Below are positions 25,872 to 46,169 of a stretch of 64,000 nucleotides of DNA, in pieces. The notes beneath the pieces were generated by a model. That model was not told where the DNA came from and made no database searches. It saw nothing but the letters and a program-made list of their open reading frames with translations. The position numbers and the translations under genes are program-made. The DNA comes from Nymphaea colorata (taxonomy: Eukaryota > Streptophyta > Magnoliopsida > Nymphaeales > Nymphaeaceae). How positions within the stretch are numbered: the first letter of the stretch is position 1; every line of letters begins with the position of its first letter. The DNA lies in contig NC_045146.1 in the NCBI RefSeq assembly GCF_008831285.2, forward strand, positions 14,399,289 through 14,463,288. Direction: 5' to 3'.

Positions 25872-27999
25872 TATCTACTTTTTCTACTTTCGTCCAGATA
25901 CTCGTGCTCCTCCCTTTCTGAGAGAGAGGTAGATCCGTGCGGGAGGAGGGAGCGGGCGGAGCAGCCAAACTGGCAAAGTCACGTGAGCTTCGGGAGTTTG
26001 CTTCTCTGAAAAAAATGGATTCACATAAACTGCCGATGATGGTCTTCCCCGGAAAAAAAGATGCCGAAACGACAGATTTCCGTTTCACGTGTCCTGTCAA
26101 CGTTGCTCGCTTCTCTGCTAGATTCTCATCCGTCACAGTCTCTATCTCACTTTTCACGTTTACCACATGCATATCTCGCAGATTTTCAAATGTCCTCGAT
26201 CATTACTCTTTCACGAAAGTTCTAAACCGAATCGAACTAAGGAGAAAAAATCTGTCACTACATTGGGTACTGATGTTGCAAAACTTTTTAAATGGTAATT
26301 CCATTCTTTGAAGAACTGGTCTTCTAACGCCTCTTTCATTTCACACATTTCGAAGAATATGATTCATCGACAAGAAGAACATTGTCTATTTAGAATACAC
26401 ATTCCACAACAGTGTAATCTTATTTTAGGGAACATGATGTGATTATGCTTAACATTTGTTTCTCGGATTTAAAGACAAATACAACTATATTACATTTCGT
26501 TTAGTAAAAACATGATAGAACACCTTTTTAGGAGCCACTAAGGTTATGCATCTTATAAAACCTTAACCACCCAGGCCAAGTTACAAAAGAAAGATGGTTT
26601 ATATTAAGAGACAAAGATATAAGTTAAGTCAAGATAGGTTTGAAATGGAACTGGATTCTGAATGAAGAAATGAATTTATACCTGAATGGGACTTGCTAGT
26701 AGAGTCTGTCTAATACTTCAATAGAGTTATATAGTAGCTACGATGCTGGATATAGACGAGACATGAACAAAATCTATCTTCAACGAAAAACAAGTTTGCC
26801 CGGACCAAGTTTCAAAATCCAGCAAGGGCAACTTGAAGCACTTAGAATGAGTAGGCCAAAACAGTGGAGGAGCCAGATATAAGCTGCCTACACCAGTTTC
26901 TCAAATTTCTTTCATTTTTATATTAAGATTGTTTAGTATTTACTTTGTTATACATGTAAGTGTCCCTTTAGGTATGAAAGCCTGTGAATCAATACTCCTC
27001 CAAAAAAAAATTTTGGCTCCGCTATTGCTCCAAAATCCAAGGTGCATCGGGACTTGGGTGAGATAAGTAGAAGCATTTGCCGAACAGTATTATTGCAAAT
27101 AACAAAAGATTGGTCGCAATATTGTTTTGACATAAAGTTTTGTTGGTTATTTGGATATGCAGGCCACACCAGACTGGTCCAGCACACTTAAATGATTTGA
27201 ACTCCCGTCTTAAATTTTCTCAACCTACCATTTCTCACGATTTTGACAGTCTGAATGAATGGAAACCGCTCGTAGAATCTTTCGTGGAAGCCTAGAGACT
27301 TCACCAAAACGAGCCAATTTAGTGGTAATGAACCTCCCCACATGTGCTGTTCATGAGATTTGCCAAAAAAACAGGAAAACAGGGAGAAACATACGTTCAA
27401 AACAAAAAAGAAAAGTATTTCAGATGTTATTCGACATTTAGTTCGAAGCTAAAAAGACCATTCTTAGTAGTTACTACAATTCCAAAACCAGTATATATGA
27501 TTGCTTAATCTGACTTGAATTCATATTTACATTTAAATCTGACAAATACGAAACCAAGTCCAAATTTTTACCTTTCAAGCGATTCGGATACCCATCAAAA
27601 CCAGATACAAATCTCTAATACAACTACTAATTTGATGTGAAATTTTTGTGTGAATCTGACGATGGTTAAGGTACTTTTAGGTTTTGCAAACGCACTGCTC
27701 AACCTTTTCGAATCACGATTGGGCGCCACATTTTTGTTGTTCTAGAGGCACGGGTTTACCCGAACAGGTGTTAACCGACCCGAGAGCCAACAACAGCCCG
27801 ACTCGGTCTGGGTCCGTGTCGAGCCACTTCAACCCTAAAACTTTAAAACCGACTCGCGACCACGGTCGGTGCTCCGCGTAGCGAGCGCGGGATAGCTCCC
27901 TCTTTCGCCACTGTCGATCTTTTTCTCTCCGAAACCTTCTTCTTCTTGGAAGTGGTTGTTAGCATCGCTTTTGTTGAGGAAGAGGGGGGAAAGCGGAAG
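25872..27999. promoter_or_regulatory. Divergent upstream region of MVK (-) and SAS10 (+)
   Basis: Both genes start at the edges of this 2.1-kb stretch. It contains the degenerate MITE at 26862. The last 150 bases before SAS10 are CT-rich leader. No confident TATA box was found on either side. Confidence 0.5.
26862..27027. mobile_element. Degenerate hAT-like MITE, about 166 bp
   Basis: The left end CAGTGGAGGAGCCA and the inverted right end CAATAGCGGAGCCA match at 11 of 14 bases. Flanks are GGCCAAAA (26854-26861) and CTCCAAAA (27028-27035), six of eight identical, as expected of an aged 8-bp duplication. It sits in the shared upstream region of the MVK and SAS10 genes. The interior is AT-rich and unrelated by eye to the element at 1500. 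Confidence 0.5.
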
Positions 28000-30900
28000 A
28001 TGGGGAGGGGGAAGAAACCGAAGAAGAGCATGAACACGGCCAAGAAGAAGGGGAACCGGGACTCCAAACCCAGAAGTATTGAAAGATTTGGAGAGGAGGA
28101 TATGGATGATGAAATCGATGCCTGTATGTTCTCTCCCTTTTCCCGTTCACTACAGTGTTTGTTTCGACGCCTCAATTGTTGGGTAGAGGGGCTATTCCCT
28201 GTTTAGCTCTCTTTTGTTGTGTCTGTATCCCACACGTAAGTCACGAACTTTTCATCCTTTCTGATGCTAGAAAGGTCTATGGAGAAGCTAGATATCTGGG
28301 GATGAAGTTTATGAGGACATTGGTTCGATTCTTTCTAAATTTGAAATGTAGCTGAGACGTTAATTACGACAGTCTAGCATTCGTTTTAGTATCTTCAAGC
28401 TGTCAATTTCACCTCCATTATACTCTGAATGTACTTCACCTGTTCTCTCTACTGCCGCTAACCAAGTTCCATATACAAACGTTTATGCCCCTTTTCATGT
28501 GAAGCAGGATATATAAAAACAGGCAATCCCTCCTGAAATTTTTCATAACCTCCCGGCATGATGGCTAAACGACTAGAACAAATTTTAGTTATTCCTAGAG
28601 ATGCTATTGTTTGAGATGGCTAAACAAGAGCATGTATTTTCTAACTTGTTATATGTTTAAATGCAATGGTGATATGGCTGCATTAATACGAATCTACGTA
28701 TCTGTGAATTGCAGTTCATAAGCAGCAGGACGTCATTCCTCTTGATGTCGACCGACATGCTGGTACGTTTTCCTTTTGGCATCTCGCCAGCGAAAGCTCG
28801 TATGTGATTTACAAGTCTACCGCTAAGTAACATATTCTATTACCTGACAATGTGGGCACATTTGCGAAATCTCTCATCCTTTCGATTTTTTTTTTCTTTT
28901 TTTTTTCTGCAAATCTTCTTTTGTTGACAGACCTTTCGGATGAAGATATTGAGGAGCCGGTCTTTGATGTTGAGGTCAGTGATCGTTTCTTATTCTACTA
29001 CGGCAACTTCATTGATAATTGGCGGACTGCACTTTCGTGCTGGTTCGACTTCATTCAAACGAAGAAGCACTACCGGAGAGCATCAATCTCACTGCCAGTC
29101 ACTGAAGAGCTTACTCGTTTTCCTATGCAGGCTGACGATGATGATGATGATGATGAGGAGGAGGAGGAGGAGGAGGGTGATGATTCTGAACTCTCTGGCC
29201 TGGCAGCTAAGAGTATGGACATTTTTTTTTTCTGTTTTGTTCAATCTCTCTCTCTCTCTCTCGTTAATCGGGAAAACACTTCTGTCGTTGCTGCTCATTG
29301 TTGAATATTTTTTCTCATGCAACTTAATGCCAACAAGTCAATCATATGTTCATAGTTCATACGATTTGCATTTTCCCGTAGTCGTAAGACAAAAAAAGTA
29401 TCTACGTGCAAAGATGGGTGGAGTTGAGGATGAGATGGATGAAGAAGATCAACCTGACGAAGATGAGGATGCTGGTTGGGGTCAAAGTAAGCGCGCGTAC
29501 TATAATGCCGACAATATTCATGAGGTAGTCCATTTAGTTTGTTCATTTTATAATAAATGAATTTTGATTTCAAAATTATTGGTCCATTTCCTTCAAGACA
29601 AGATCTCTATTAGGTATGTGAATTTTATCATGAATTGAATTTGACATCTCCTATTTCTGTTTCTTGTTATGTTCAATTGTCTAAAAGACCCAATCGAGCG
29701 ATGACGAATTGGCCCTTGAAGAAGAAGCCGAGGTGATAAGGTTACAGAAAGAACGAGCAAAATCACTTCAGATGGAAGATTTTGGGCTTGATGAGGATGC
29801 TGAGGAGATGATGATTAGCATGTCTGCTGGTGAGCCAAAAATGACAGTCGAGAAGAAGTCCAAGAAGCTAGCTGATGTAGTTGAAGATGCAGATGATGAG
29901 TCAGAGATTTATAAGGTCGAGAGAGATATCAATTCCTTATCAAAAGAGGAGCAGATGGAAGTTGTTTTTAGGTAAGATGATTTCTATTTTCTTTTTATTG
30001 ATATTACTTTTAAAACTTTATTTACTTCTAAAACTTTATTTACTTGTCTTCTAGTTGTTAATTTATTTCTCTGTTTTTTAAGCTTGATTCTCATTTAGCC
30101 TGGAAGTAGGCTATTGATTTATTTTCGGTTGGTTGCTATCTGTGTGTCTAGGATTTATCAATTTTCATTTGCTTGCATTTGCATGAATGTTCATGGTATG
30201 TCATGTTATTTTATTATCTCAATGAACTGATGAAGATGTAAATTTTCAATATTGATGGTTGACTACATCAATAGTTGTTCCATTGCTGACATCATGAGCA
30301 GGATTTAGTCCCCTTTTTTTTGCAAAAAAACTTGCTTACAGTGGTTAGCTCCCTGGACAAGAGGTTGATGTGCCTTAGCATCTGCAACTCTAGCTTTTCT
30401 CTTATGTCACATGGGTGCGGGTACGATACGGGTACGAGTTCAGACACGACAATTTTGAAAATTGTGGGTATGCAGGTACAACAAATTTTATGTTTTCAAA
30501 AATAATAAAATAAAAAAAAAACATTAATGGTTCACTTCACTGAACATGGTGGTGGAAGGAGGAGTGAGTTCCCTCACTGCTGACGGACAATAGTACCCTT
30601 TAGCTGGTGACTATCTAGCAGGGCCGGCAAAAGGCCCGGCGCCATTGTCCAGCAGCAGGGGAGAATCTCCGTTCTCCTTCCACCGCCATTTCAAACAAAA
30701 AAAAAAGAAATGAGTACATGACAGTCGCTGCTCAGGCTCCCTGCCACACAGTGACGCATTCCAGGTAAGGGTTTAAACTTATTTCAGATTTCTTATATTT
30801 GTCTTTATTTTGTTCTTTGTAGCAGCACCTTCCTGCATGCAGCGCCTTCATGATGCTGACGAGTAGAAACCCCCCAAATATAGAAAACGAAGACAAACAC

Positions 30901-33900
30901 CGTTGTCATGAAGTCGAACATGTCATCCCCAATAAAAGTATCCCCAAATCAAGAAAATGGAAAGATCGACGGTTTTACTGTTCAATCTTCAAACAAAAAC
31001 ATCCCCAAATCAAGATAATATCAACCCTAAGTTGTAATATCGAAAAGAAAGAAAAAAAACACTTACCTGGCTGCCGTCAGACAACACTTGATGTTGTCGT
31101 GGGTCGCGAGACGTCGTCGTCGCCGCCAGTCATCGTTGCACACAAAGAACAGCAGCAGAAAATGCAGGTGAGTCGAGCTCTGTTGCAGAGCTCGACGGTG
31201 GATCATTGTTAAAATCGTAGAAAATTTTTGGTTCGGATTGGGTCTGACTTAGACCTGATCCAACCCGTACCCGAAGCTTCCGCCCTACCTGCTTCTGCGT
31301 ATCCGAGTACCGGAGTGGGTACGTGGGGCAAATTCACATACCCGTGTCATGTAGCTTTTCTCTCTTTTTATTCATGTCAATTGTGTTCACATGAGTTTGT
31401 CTACAATTATTATGTAACTCGCGAATGAATCTTGATGATTAAACCAAGCTATGATTTGCTCTTAACAGAAGGATCATCTGTGCAGACGCATGTGCAGATA
31501 AGTGCATAAATTAGTTTATTTTACATTCCCAAAGTGAGCTTATAGGAGATGAAGTAGAAAACCTTCTGACATTATTGAAAGGCTGCATCATCAGATTTAG
31601 AGTCCAAGGCTTCAAGCTAATGTTGTCAAATCAGTATCAGGGGAATCCATTTACGAAAAGATACAGAAAATTACTGTATTGTCTGATTGTAAATTTGTAT
31701 CAGACTGTAACATTCAGCTGATATTTGTGGGTCATTCATATCTATGTCCCTTCTGTAAAGGGATATCGTCAACATTCACTCCACTCAGGTTATGTAAAAA
31801 TGTTGCGGCTGTATCTACAAAGCCTACTGATCAAGTTGGTCCAACTATTTATCTCCTCATTGAAGGATGTTGTTGTGTTGCCGTCTTACCAATTACTATC
31901 CTCTGACAGTGCTTGTTTCACTTAATTTTTTATGTCATAGGATAGTCAGCTGCATCATGTCAACTAGATGAATTCATAATTGGAAAAGACAAAAAGGTGT
32001 TCTACACTCAAAGCTCTCTCTTTCTGTCTCCCTCTCTGCAATATTCATGTGTTCTAAACAATCTCTGTCTATATATTTCTCTGTAATATGTATATGTTTT
32101 AATTTGTAAAGCCCTATCATGTCTGTTTTTCACTAATCAAGTAGTCATACTAATGCTGCAGTGCTGCTCCAGAACTAGTTGGATTGTTATCAGAATTAAA
32201 TCTTAGTCTTGATCAGCTTGGTGGGGAACTTGGGCCTCTTGATGCCAAGGTCAGTTATTGCTGTATGAGGAGAAATAGCAAATTCTTTATGGAGATTATG
32301 TAACATTTGCTCAAATACTAGAATTAGTATGACATCCTAACTGTTTCACTTCATTCTTTGGCTTTTTTTCTATGAAGAAAAATGGGAAAGATAGCACAAC
32401 CAATGGCAGAATGCATTATTTGGAGGTGAAACGTCTCCTTTTGCTTAATTATTGCCAAGCCATTGTGTTTTATCTTCTTCTAAAGTCAGAAGGCCATCCT
32501 ATTCGTGACCATCCGGTTCTTGCCCGGCTTGTGGAAATCAAAAGCTTGTTAGACAAGGTGATGAAGTCTTTTCTCCTTTTGTTACTTTTCCAGCATCTGT
32601 AAAGCTATATTAGGATTATATCAGAATAACTGGGATCATTTACTTCCTCGCCTATATTGGATGCATTTCAACCTGATTATGTCATATCCTTTTGCAGGTA
32701 AGCCAGATTTGTCCAACAACTCATCAGGCTGTTGTGGAAACACTGGACAATGATGGCGAATATGGTGGGCAAGATAAAACCAATACTGTTGACTACATAA
32801 TGCAACATGAAAACCACAAAAGAAGTCTCAGTAATGACCAACTTAAATCATGTGAAAGTACACAGGTACTTGTGTTACTTTTCATATTTTTCTGGCTGAC
32901 TAGTGTCAAAAGTGGTAATCTAAATGTTAGTAAAAAACTGCAGCTATATGAATCAAATGGAGATGTTGTATTGGATATGACAAAGCCATTGGATACTAAG
33001 GATGAATTGGAAAAGGTGAGTCCATATTCTTGAATTGGAAATGTGCAAAATCTAGGCAATTTTTTTCCTGGGACCAACTAAGATGCAGGATAAGGCTTTC
33101 ATAATTGACAGGTTGGTGCATTGGGTCAAGAAAGCATGGAAATGCTCAAAGTAAGAGCGAGCCTTGAAGAAAAACTGAAGCAAAAGGGCATATACAAATC
33201 AGCAATTCCAGAAAAAGCGTCAAAAGCAAAAAATTCACGTCTCTCAAGGAGGTAAAAACTTGAGATGTTTTTGGGTCCTATTACATCTTTTATCTGGAGG
33301 CAGCATGCTGTGATTTTTCATTGGTCTACTTTGGGTTCTTGCTTTGATTGTTTTGATTAGGAGGTTTGTAACACTTTGGTGAAACTTGATCAGGAAGCAT
33401 GATACTCTAGATGATTTTGATGATGAGGATGGACCAAAGTCTGTATCCACCACAATTGCAAGTGATAAGCATGTGATAAAACTATCTCAACTTGTGACAA
33501 TGGCGGGAAAGGCAGTAAAAAGGCCCAAGGTATGGAGTACATTAAAATTTGTACAAGTGCAATATATGGTCATCTTATTTTAAGTAAAATTTTGTTTGCT
33601 TGTATGAAATTGTTGATGCCATTGACTTATGTATTGGCATCCTCCAGACTGAAGCATTTCAACTTTTTGGTATATGTATGTGCTTGGTCTTCTTCTTGTG
33701 TTTTATTTTGGGTTCCTCATAACTGTCCCCTAAAAGGTATTCTGTTTATTCTTTGTTGACAAGTGATCCTTTTCAAGAAATCTGTTTCATGACTTGTTTT
33801 AAAAGATTATTGGAAACTTTGTTTTTTGGTGAAAGCTTTGATTTTTATCCTTGGATAGGATGTTGTCTTATGTTTCTTATTTACAATGTTTTGTTGGCTC

Positions 33901-35656
33901 TCATTCGTGTTATCCATGTCCTCGTGTACATAGCATCAGCATCATTGTTTGCCAATTTCTTGGCAGGTTTTTGTTGGGAATAGTTAAAAAGCTGCGCAAA
34001 ATAGGTTTTAAACGTGACAAGAATGACTAAGAACAGTTTTCTCAGATAAATGGCACAGAAAAATAGAAGCTGCTTACCGGCCAAGCATTAAAAAAAGATG
34101 CTATTTAAACTATCTCGTGAAATATCACAAAACATTTGATTATGGTAATAGGTTGCTTTTGTGATTTTGAAGATACTGTTGTTCTGATCTTGTTTATGCT
34201 GTCATAAAGAAGCCATGAGAAGTATTAGTGAAATTGGTGAGTATGGTTTTATCTTGACTCATACTTTTATTCAATTAGCTTCCTTTTCTTCTGTTGGATT
34301 CTATTTCTGCAACCTGTAATGGTCATCAAAATTAGAAAAAGTAGCTATGACTTATGACTTATATAGTATATACCGCTTTCATGCATAATAGTGTTTGATG
34401 CAACTATTCACAGAAAATGAAAGGCTATTACTAACAAAAACAAAGATTGGTATTCCTAAATTTCAATGATTGTCCAAAAGTTTTTCCATTCAACTACAAG
34501 CAGACAAGCAGGAACATGGGTAGTGAAATTCTTCAGCATCTTTTTTCCTTATGCACTTAATTTTAGATTTGGTGGGAATATCACTGATTTGTTGGTGTTT
34601 TTTTTAATTTAGTTGCATAACAAAGTTTCCTTTGAAAGACATTCCTGGTTTGGACTAGCCCTTCTACATTGTTCTTCATGCATCACTAAGTTTTCCTATT
34701 GGTCTGGATATAGCTTGTTTCTGGTGATGCCGACTTACCGAAGAGGGAAGATATTGGAGAAAGGCGAAGAAAACATGATCTTCAATCACTAGCGAAGCCT
34801 CAAGAGGATCTGGTAGCAGATGTTGAAGATGATACCAATGCATCAGATTTTGAGGATGAGTTTTATAAGGAGGTGAAACAGAGTCGGGCTGCAAAAGTTG
34901 CTGCCAAAGCAGAGGTCTACACTCGGTATGTGCTCTTCATATTGGTGACACAAGGTGAAAGATTCCACACTATTGGATGATTAAAGATATGAATAAGTAA
35001 CTGGGCGTCTTTGTGCAGGAGTACCATACTTCAGTCTTCATCAGAGCCGGAAGCTCATGGGAAAAGGCAGATTACATATCAGGTCTTTTATTTGCATTGC
35101 TACTTTATGAGCTTCCTTCTAGATCTCATAAAGATATGATTCTTAAGCGTTACAACTTCCATAAGAAGTCCACAGTTGAGCTGGGTTGTTGGCATGGACC
35201 CATAAAAGCTGATCTCGGTTTAGGCATGAGACCTGAGAAGACAAACCAACTATTTTGGGTCATTGCCATGGTCCTTATATCTTTGTATGTTGGTTTAGTA
35301 TATACAAGTCACAATATCTCGTTCTTGTTACAGATGGAGACAAACAAAGGACTAACCCGGAAAAGGAAGAAGCTTACAAAGATTCCAAGGAAAAAGTACA
35401 AGGTGAGATAGCCATACTAATTTCACATTGCTATACTAGTATCCTTCTTTTTTCCTTTTCCTGGTTCGTTTTTAAAGTCCAATAGTTAAAATGGCTGCTT
35501 GCTCATGAAATGTTGATGTTACAGTTGAAGCACCAAAAGGCAGTTGTTCACCGAAAAGGACAGGTTCGTGACCTTAGACGTCCAAGTGGTCCATATGGAG
35601 GGGAAGAAGCTGGAATAAACACAAGGGTCAGTCACAGCGTCAGATTCCGGAACTAG
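28000..35656 (+). CDS. SAS10: SAS10/UTP3 small-subunit processome protein (THALLO-like)
   Basis: Sixteen exons: 28000-28123, 28715-28762, 28931-28974, 29131-29212, 29382-29524, 29688-29971, 32162-32249, 32378-32557, 32698-32865, 32944-33015, 33112-33251, 33394-33529, 34714-34925, 35019-35082, 35334-35402 and 35525-35656, giving 661 residues. The N-terminus is basic ([12 protein letters not shown]), followed by a highly acidic stretch (D/E run near residues 75-90), then the Sas10/Utp3/C1D helical domain (exons 7-8, [12 protein letters not shown] to [13 protein letters not shown]). The conserved basic Sas10 C-terminal domain occupies the last three exons ([19 protein letters not shown], then [12 protein letters not shown]). 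The family works in the nucleolus on 18S pre-rRNA processing and rDNA silencing. The ATG at 28000 is used because the frame upstream has no ATG. Exons 9 and 10 are separated by a 78-base intron that is open in frame. Confidence 0.95.
30548..30686. repeat. Foldback (long imperfect palindrome) inside the 949-bp element
   Basis: The left arm GGTGGTGGAAGGAGGAGTGA and the reverse complement of the right arm GGCGGTGGAAGGAGAACGGA align, and the match continues inward through CTGCTGACGGACAATAG against CTGCTGCTGGACAATGG. The arms are about 55 bases with a short GC-rich centre (GGGCCGGCAAAAGGCCCGGC). Confidence 0.65.
31172..31196. repeat. Perfect 11-bp inverted repeat with 3-base loop
   Basis: GTCGAGCTCTG, TTG, CAGAGCTCGAC. 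It lies in the right part of the TIR element in SAS10 intron 6. No T-rich tail follows, so it is not a bacterial-style terminator. Confidence 0.7.
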
Positions 35657-36378
35657 AACATTTGTTGATACTGAAGCTTGTTTTGATAAGCACCTTTTGG
35701 ATGTCATCTTCTTGGAAAGTATCAGCTCGAACGTAACTGCGATGCAGAATTCAAGGAAGAAGTGTATTGTAGTGATTTTTTTATCCTGCCAGAGAGAAGT
35801 CGTTCTTTGTAAAGAACACATCAATCTGTCATTGTACCCTTCATTTTTGAAGTGCCGCCTTGCTTCTGTTTTAAGGTGGGGGTAGCCATATTATTGTTAC
35901 TGTCTATGAGACCAGGTCTGTGGCTTCTAGATTGGCCCACCTCAAGCAATGTGCTGTTTCGTCTAAGTTAGTTGATTATGACAGTTTTCCTGGTTAACCA
36001 TTAATCAAATAAGTTCCCCATTCCATATTGTTAGCAAATTTAGAAGAGACAATTCTAAAGTCATAAGTGCTCCTTTGTCTTTGCTGACGCGATATCTTAA
36101 ATTGAAGATGTGGCCAAGCTGAATATGTTGAGAATTCGGGTTATAAGGGGTCGGCTGATTTTTTACTTGGCATGTAAATAACAGGAATCCATACATGAAA
36201 TGAACCGAATCAAGTACTTAGCTCCTCCTCCTCTATACTGACACATGAATTGACTGTCATGCCAAGTGCCATATAAACTGTAGCAGAAATTTGAACCTTT
36301 ACAATTTTCCTTTGGCTAATTTCTTGACCTCTGATAATTTGACATGCGCCGAACAAAACAGTGTGTGAGGGATGAGCG
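35657..36378. other. Intergenic region between convergent SAS10 and APL1
   Basis: Only about 720 bases separate the two stop codons; the stretch is probably all 3' UTR and terminator DNA. No gene seen. Confidence 0.6.
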
Positions 36379-44669
<8,291 letters not shown>

Positions 44670-46169
44670 CTTAGTAATCTCCCCCTAGGCTTGGTGGGGA
44701 GGGAGGGAAGCCGGGCAGAGAAGCAGAAGTAGAAGATTTAGGCGCACGTCAGCGTAGCTGCTCTCCAGCGGCTCCCGGGGGAGAGCTCTTCTGCTCTCCT
44801 CCTAGCTTTAAATCCCTGCCTCTCATGCATTTTCCCTCAGTGGGCGTTATCTCTCTCTCGCGCGCGCGCGTTCAGACCAACCACAATTTTTTGTGGAAAG
44901 ATCATACAGTTTTGTTGGTTTCTGTATCAGGAGACATTGACAAAAGCTACTGATGGGTATCAACGACGGAACAGCCATTGAGCTGCGGATCCCGTGGGGT
45001 CCTTACGTGTTAAACATCTTCATACTTATGTCTAGATCTGCCATGTGATTGGCTGTGCACACATAGGAGATGAGTTGAGAGATCAACGAGTCCTGGTCGC
45101 CGTTCATTAGCACAGACACGTCGATGTCGTCCCGGCTTTAATGCCAACAGGGGGGTTCTTGGCATGACATGCAGGAACAACGTCAGTGTATGCTCAACCG
45201 TGCGGCTGGGTATGTCTCTGAGAGAAAGCGAACGAGAGGGGAACATTCGGTGTCATTGATTGGCCATCTGAGAGGCCGCGGCGTTTTCTGGCTCCAATTA
45301 CACGGCCATAGCCATCATGGCTGCAACGCAGTTCCTCCCCATAAGATATTCGAACCAAAAGCATATTCTTGAACTTGAATTGCTGCTAGACCTAAGGTTA
45401 CAACTATGTGGCATTCGACCATGGCTATCTACCATAAAATAGCACTAAGCGTCGAGTCGACTCATATGCACTGTTTGTTCTTAGCCTATTCCATGGTACA
45501 ATGAGCAAATTGAAGTGCATCCTGGTGTCGATGCTTCTTTCACACCGAAAAAGCGAAACTGTTATTGGTGGCCTGCTGAGAGGCAGAGAAAGAGAGCGAG
45601 CCTTTTAGACGATACTCCAGGACTTTTAGAGAGAATTAGAAACCCTGTTCAACCACCAAGTACCGTTCGCGACTTGGAGGAGATTACGATTTCGGAATCA
45701 GCCGCTCAGGCCACTGACACGTCGCAACATAAAGGAATTCTTGAGAAAACCAAAAAAGCAAGGACTTCCCCTATAATTTCTAACGTATAAAACAGAATGG
45801 AGATATTGCTTGCGTCTTGTAGTATATAAAAAGAACGTTGCAATATTAATTTTTTTATTCTATTGCATTTCACGGTGCAACATACTAGCTGCGCTGCAAC
45901 GCCAGAAAACTGATGGGAAAAGAGACACAAAAAGCAAAAGAAAGCAAAAATACCAGTTGGATCGAGTACATCCATGTGGCAAAGGTAGCGTCTCCCTTAG
46001 AAAATGAAAATGTTACAAAATCAAAGAACCAAAGGTAAATTTATCCGAATGTCAAAAAGTCTAATTTTGGACCATCAATGGTGTCCATGCTTCATGCCAG
46101 GCAAACATAGTCAGATACAGCAACAAGCTGGGAATTGCTTCTGCTACAGAACAGATACATGGGTTCACT
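44670..46169. promoter_or_regulatory. Upstream region of APL1 and 3' flank of the GPI-protein gene
   Basis: APL1 and the GPI gene are both on the minus strand, so this holds the APL1 promoter. A TTTAAA box lies about 140 bases before the APL1 start, next to a GC-rich patch with (CG)n at 44860. A 91-codon frame at 45515 is not recognised. Confidence 0.5.

Larger units (their letters stand above)
30403..31351. mobile_element. 949-bp non-autonomous TIR element (MULE- or hAT-like) in SAS10 intron 6
   Basis: The same 12 bases TAGCTTTTCTCT occur at 30391-30402 and 31352-31363. Inside them the left end ATGTCACATGGGTGCGGGTAC and the inverted right end ATGACACGGGTATG are similar, with small gaps. Subterminal GGGTACG repeats link it to the element at 17912. 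A 9-12 bp duplication favours a Mutator-like origin. It contains a 140-bp foldback (30548-30686) and a perfect 11-bp hairpin (31172-31196). No transposase is visible, and a weak 120-codon frame at 30850 is not recognisable. Confidence 0.65.

Noticed and set aside
29089-29322. Minus-strand frame with Leu/Ile runs in SAS10
   Set aside because: It is the complement of the Asp/Glu repeat coding region of SAS10.
45515-45790. 91-codon plus-strand frame near the APL1 promoter
   Set aside because: It starts at GTG rather than ATG and has no recognised domain or splice partners.
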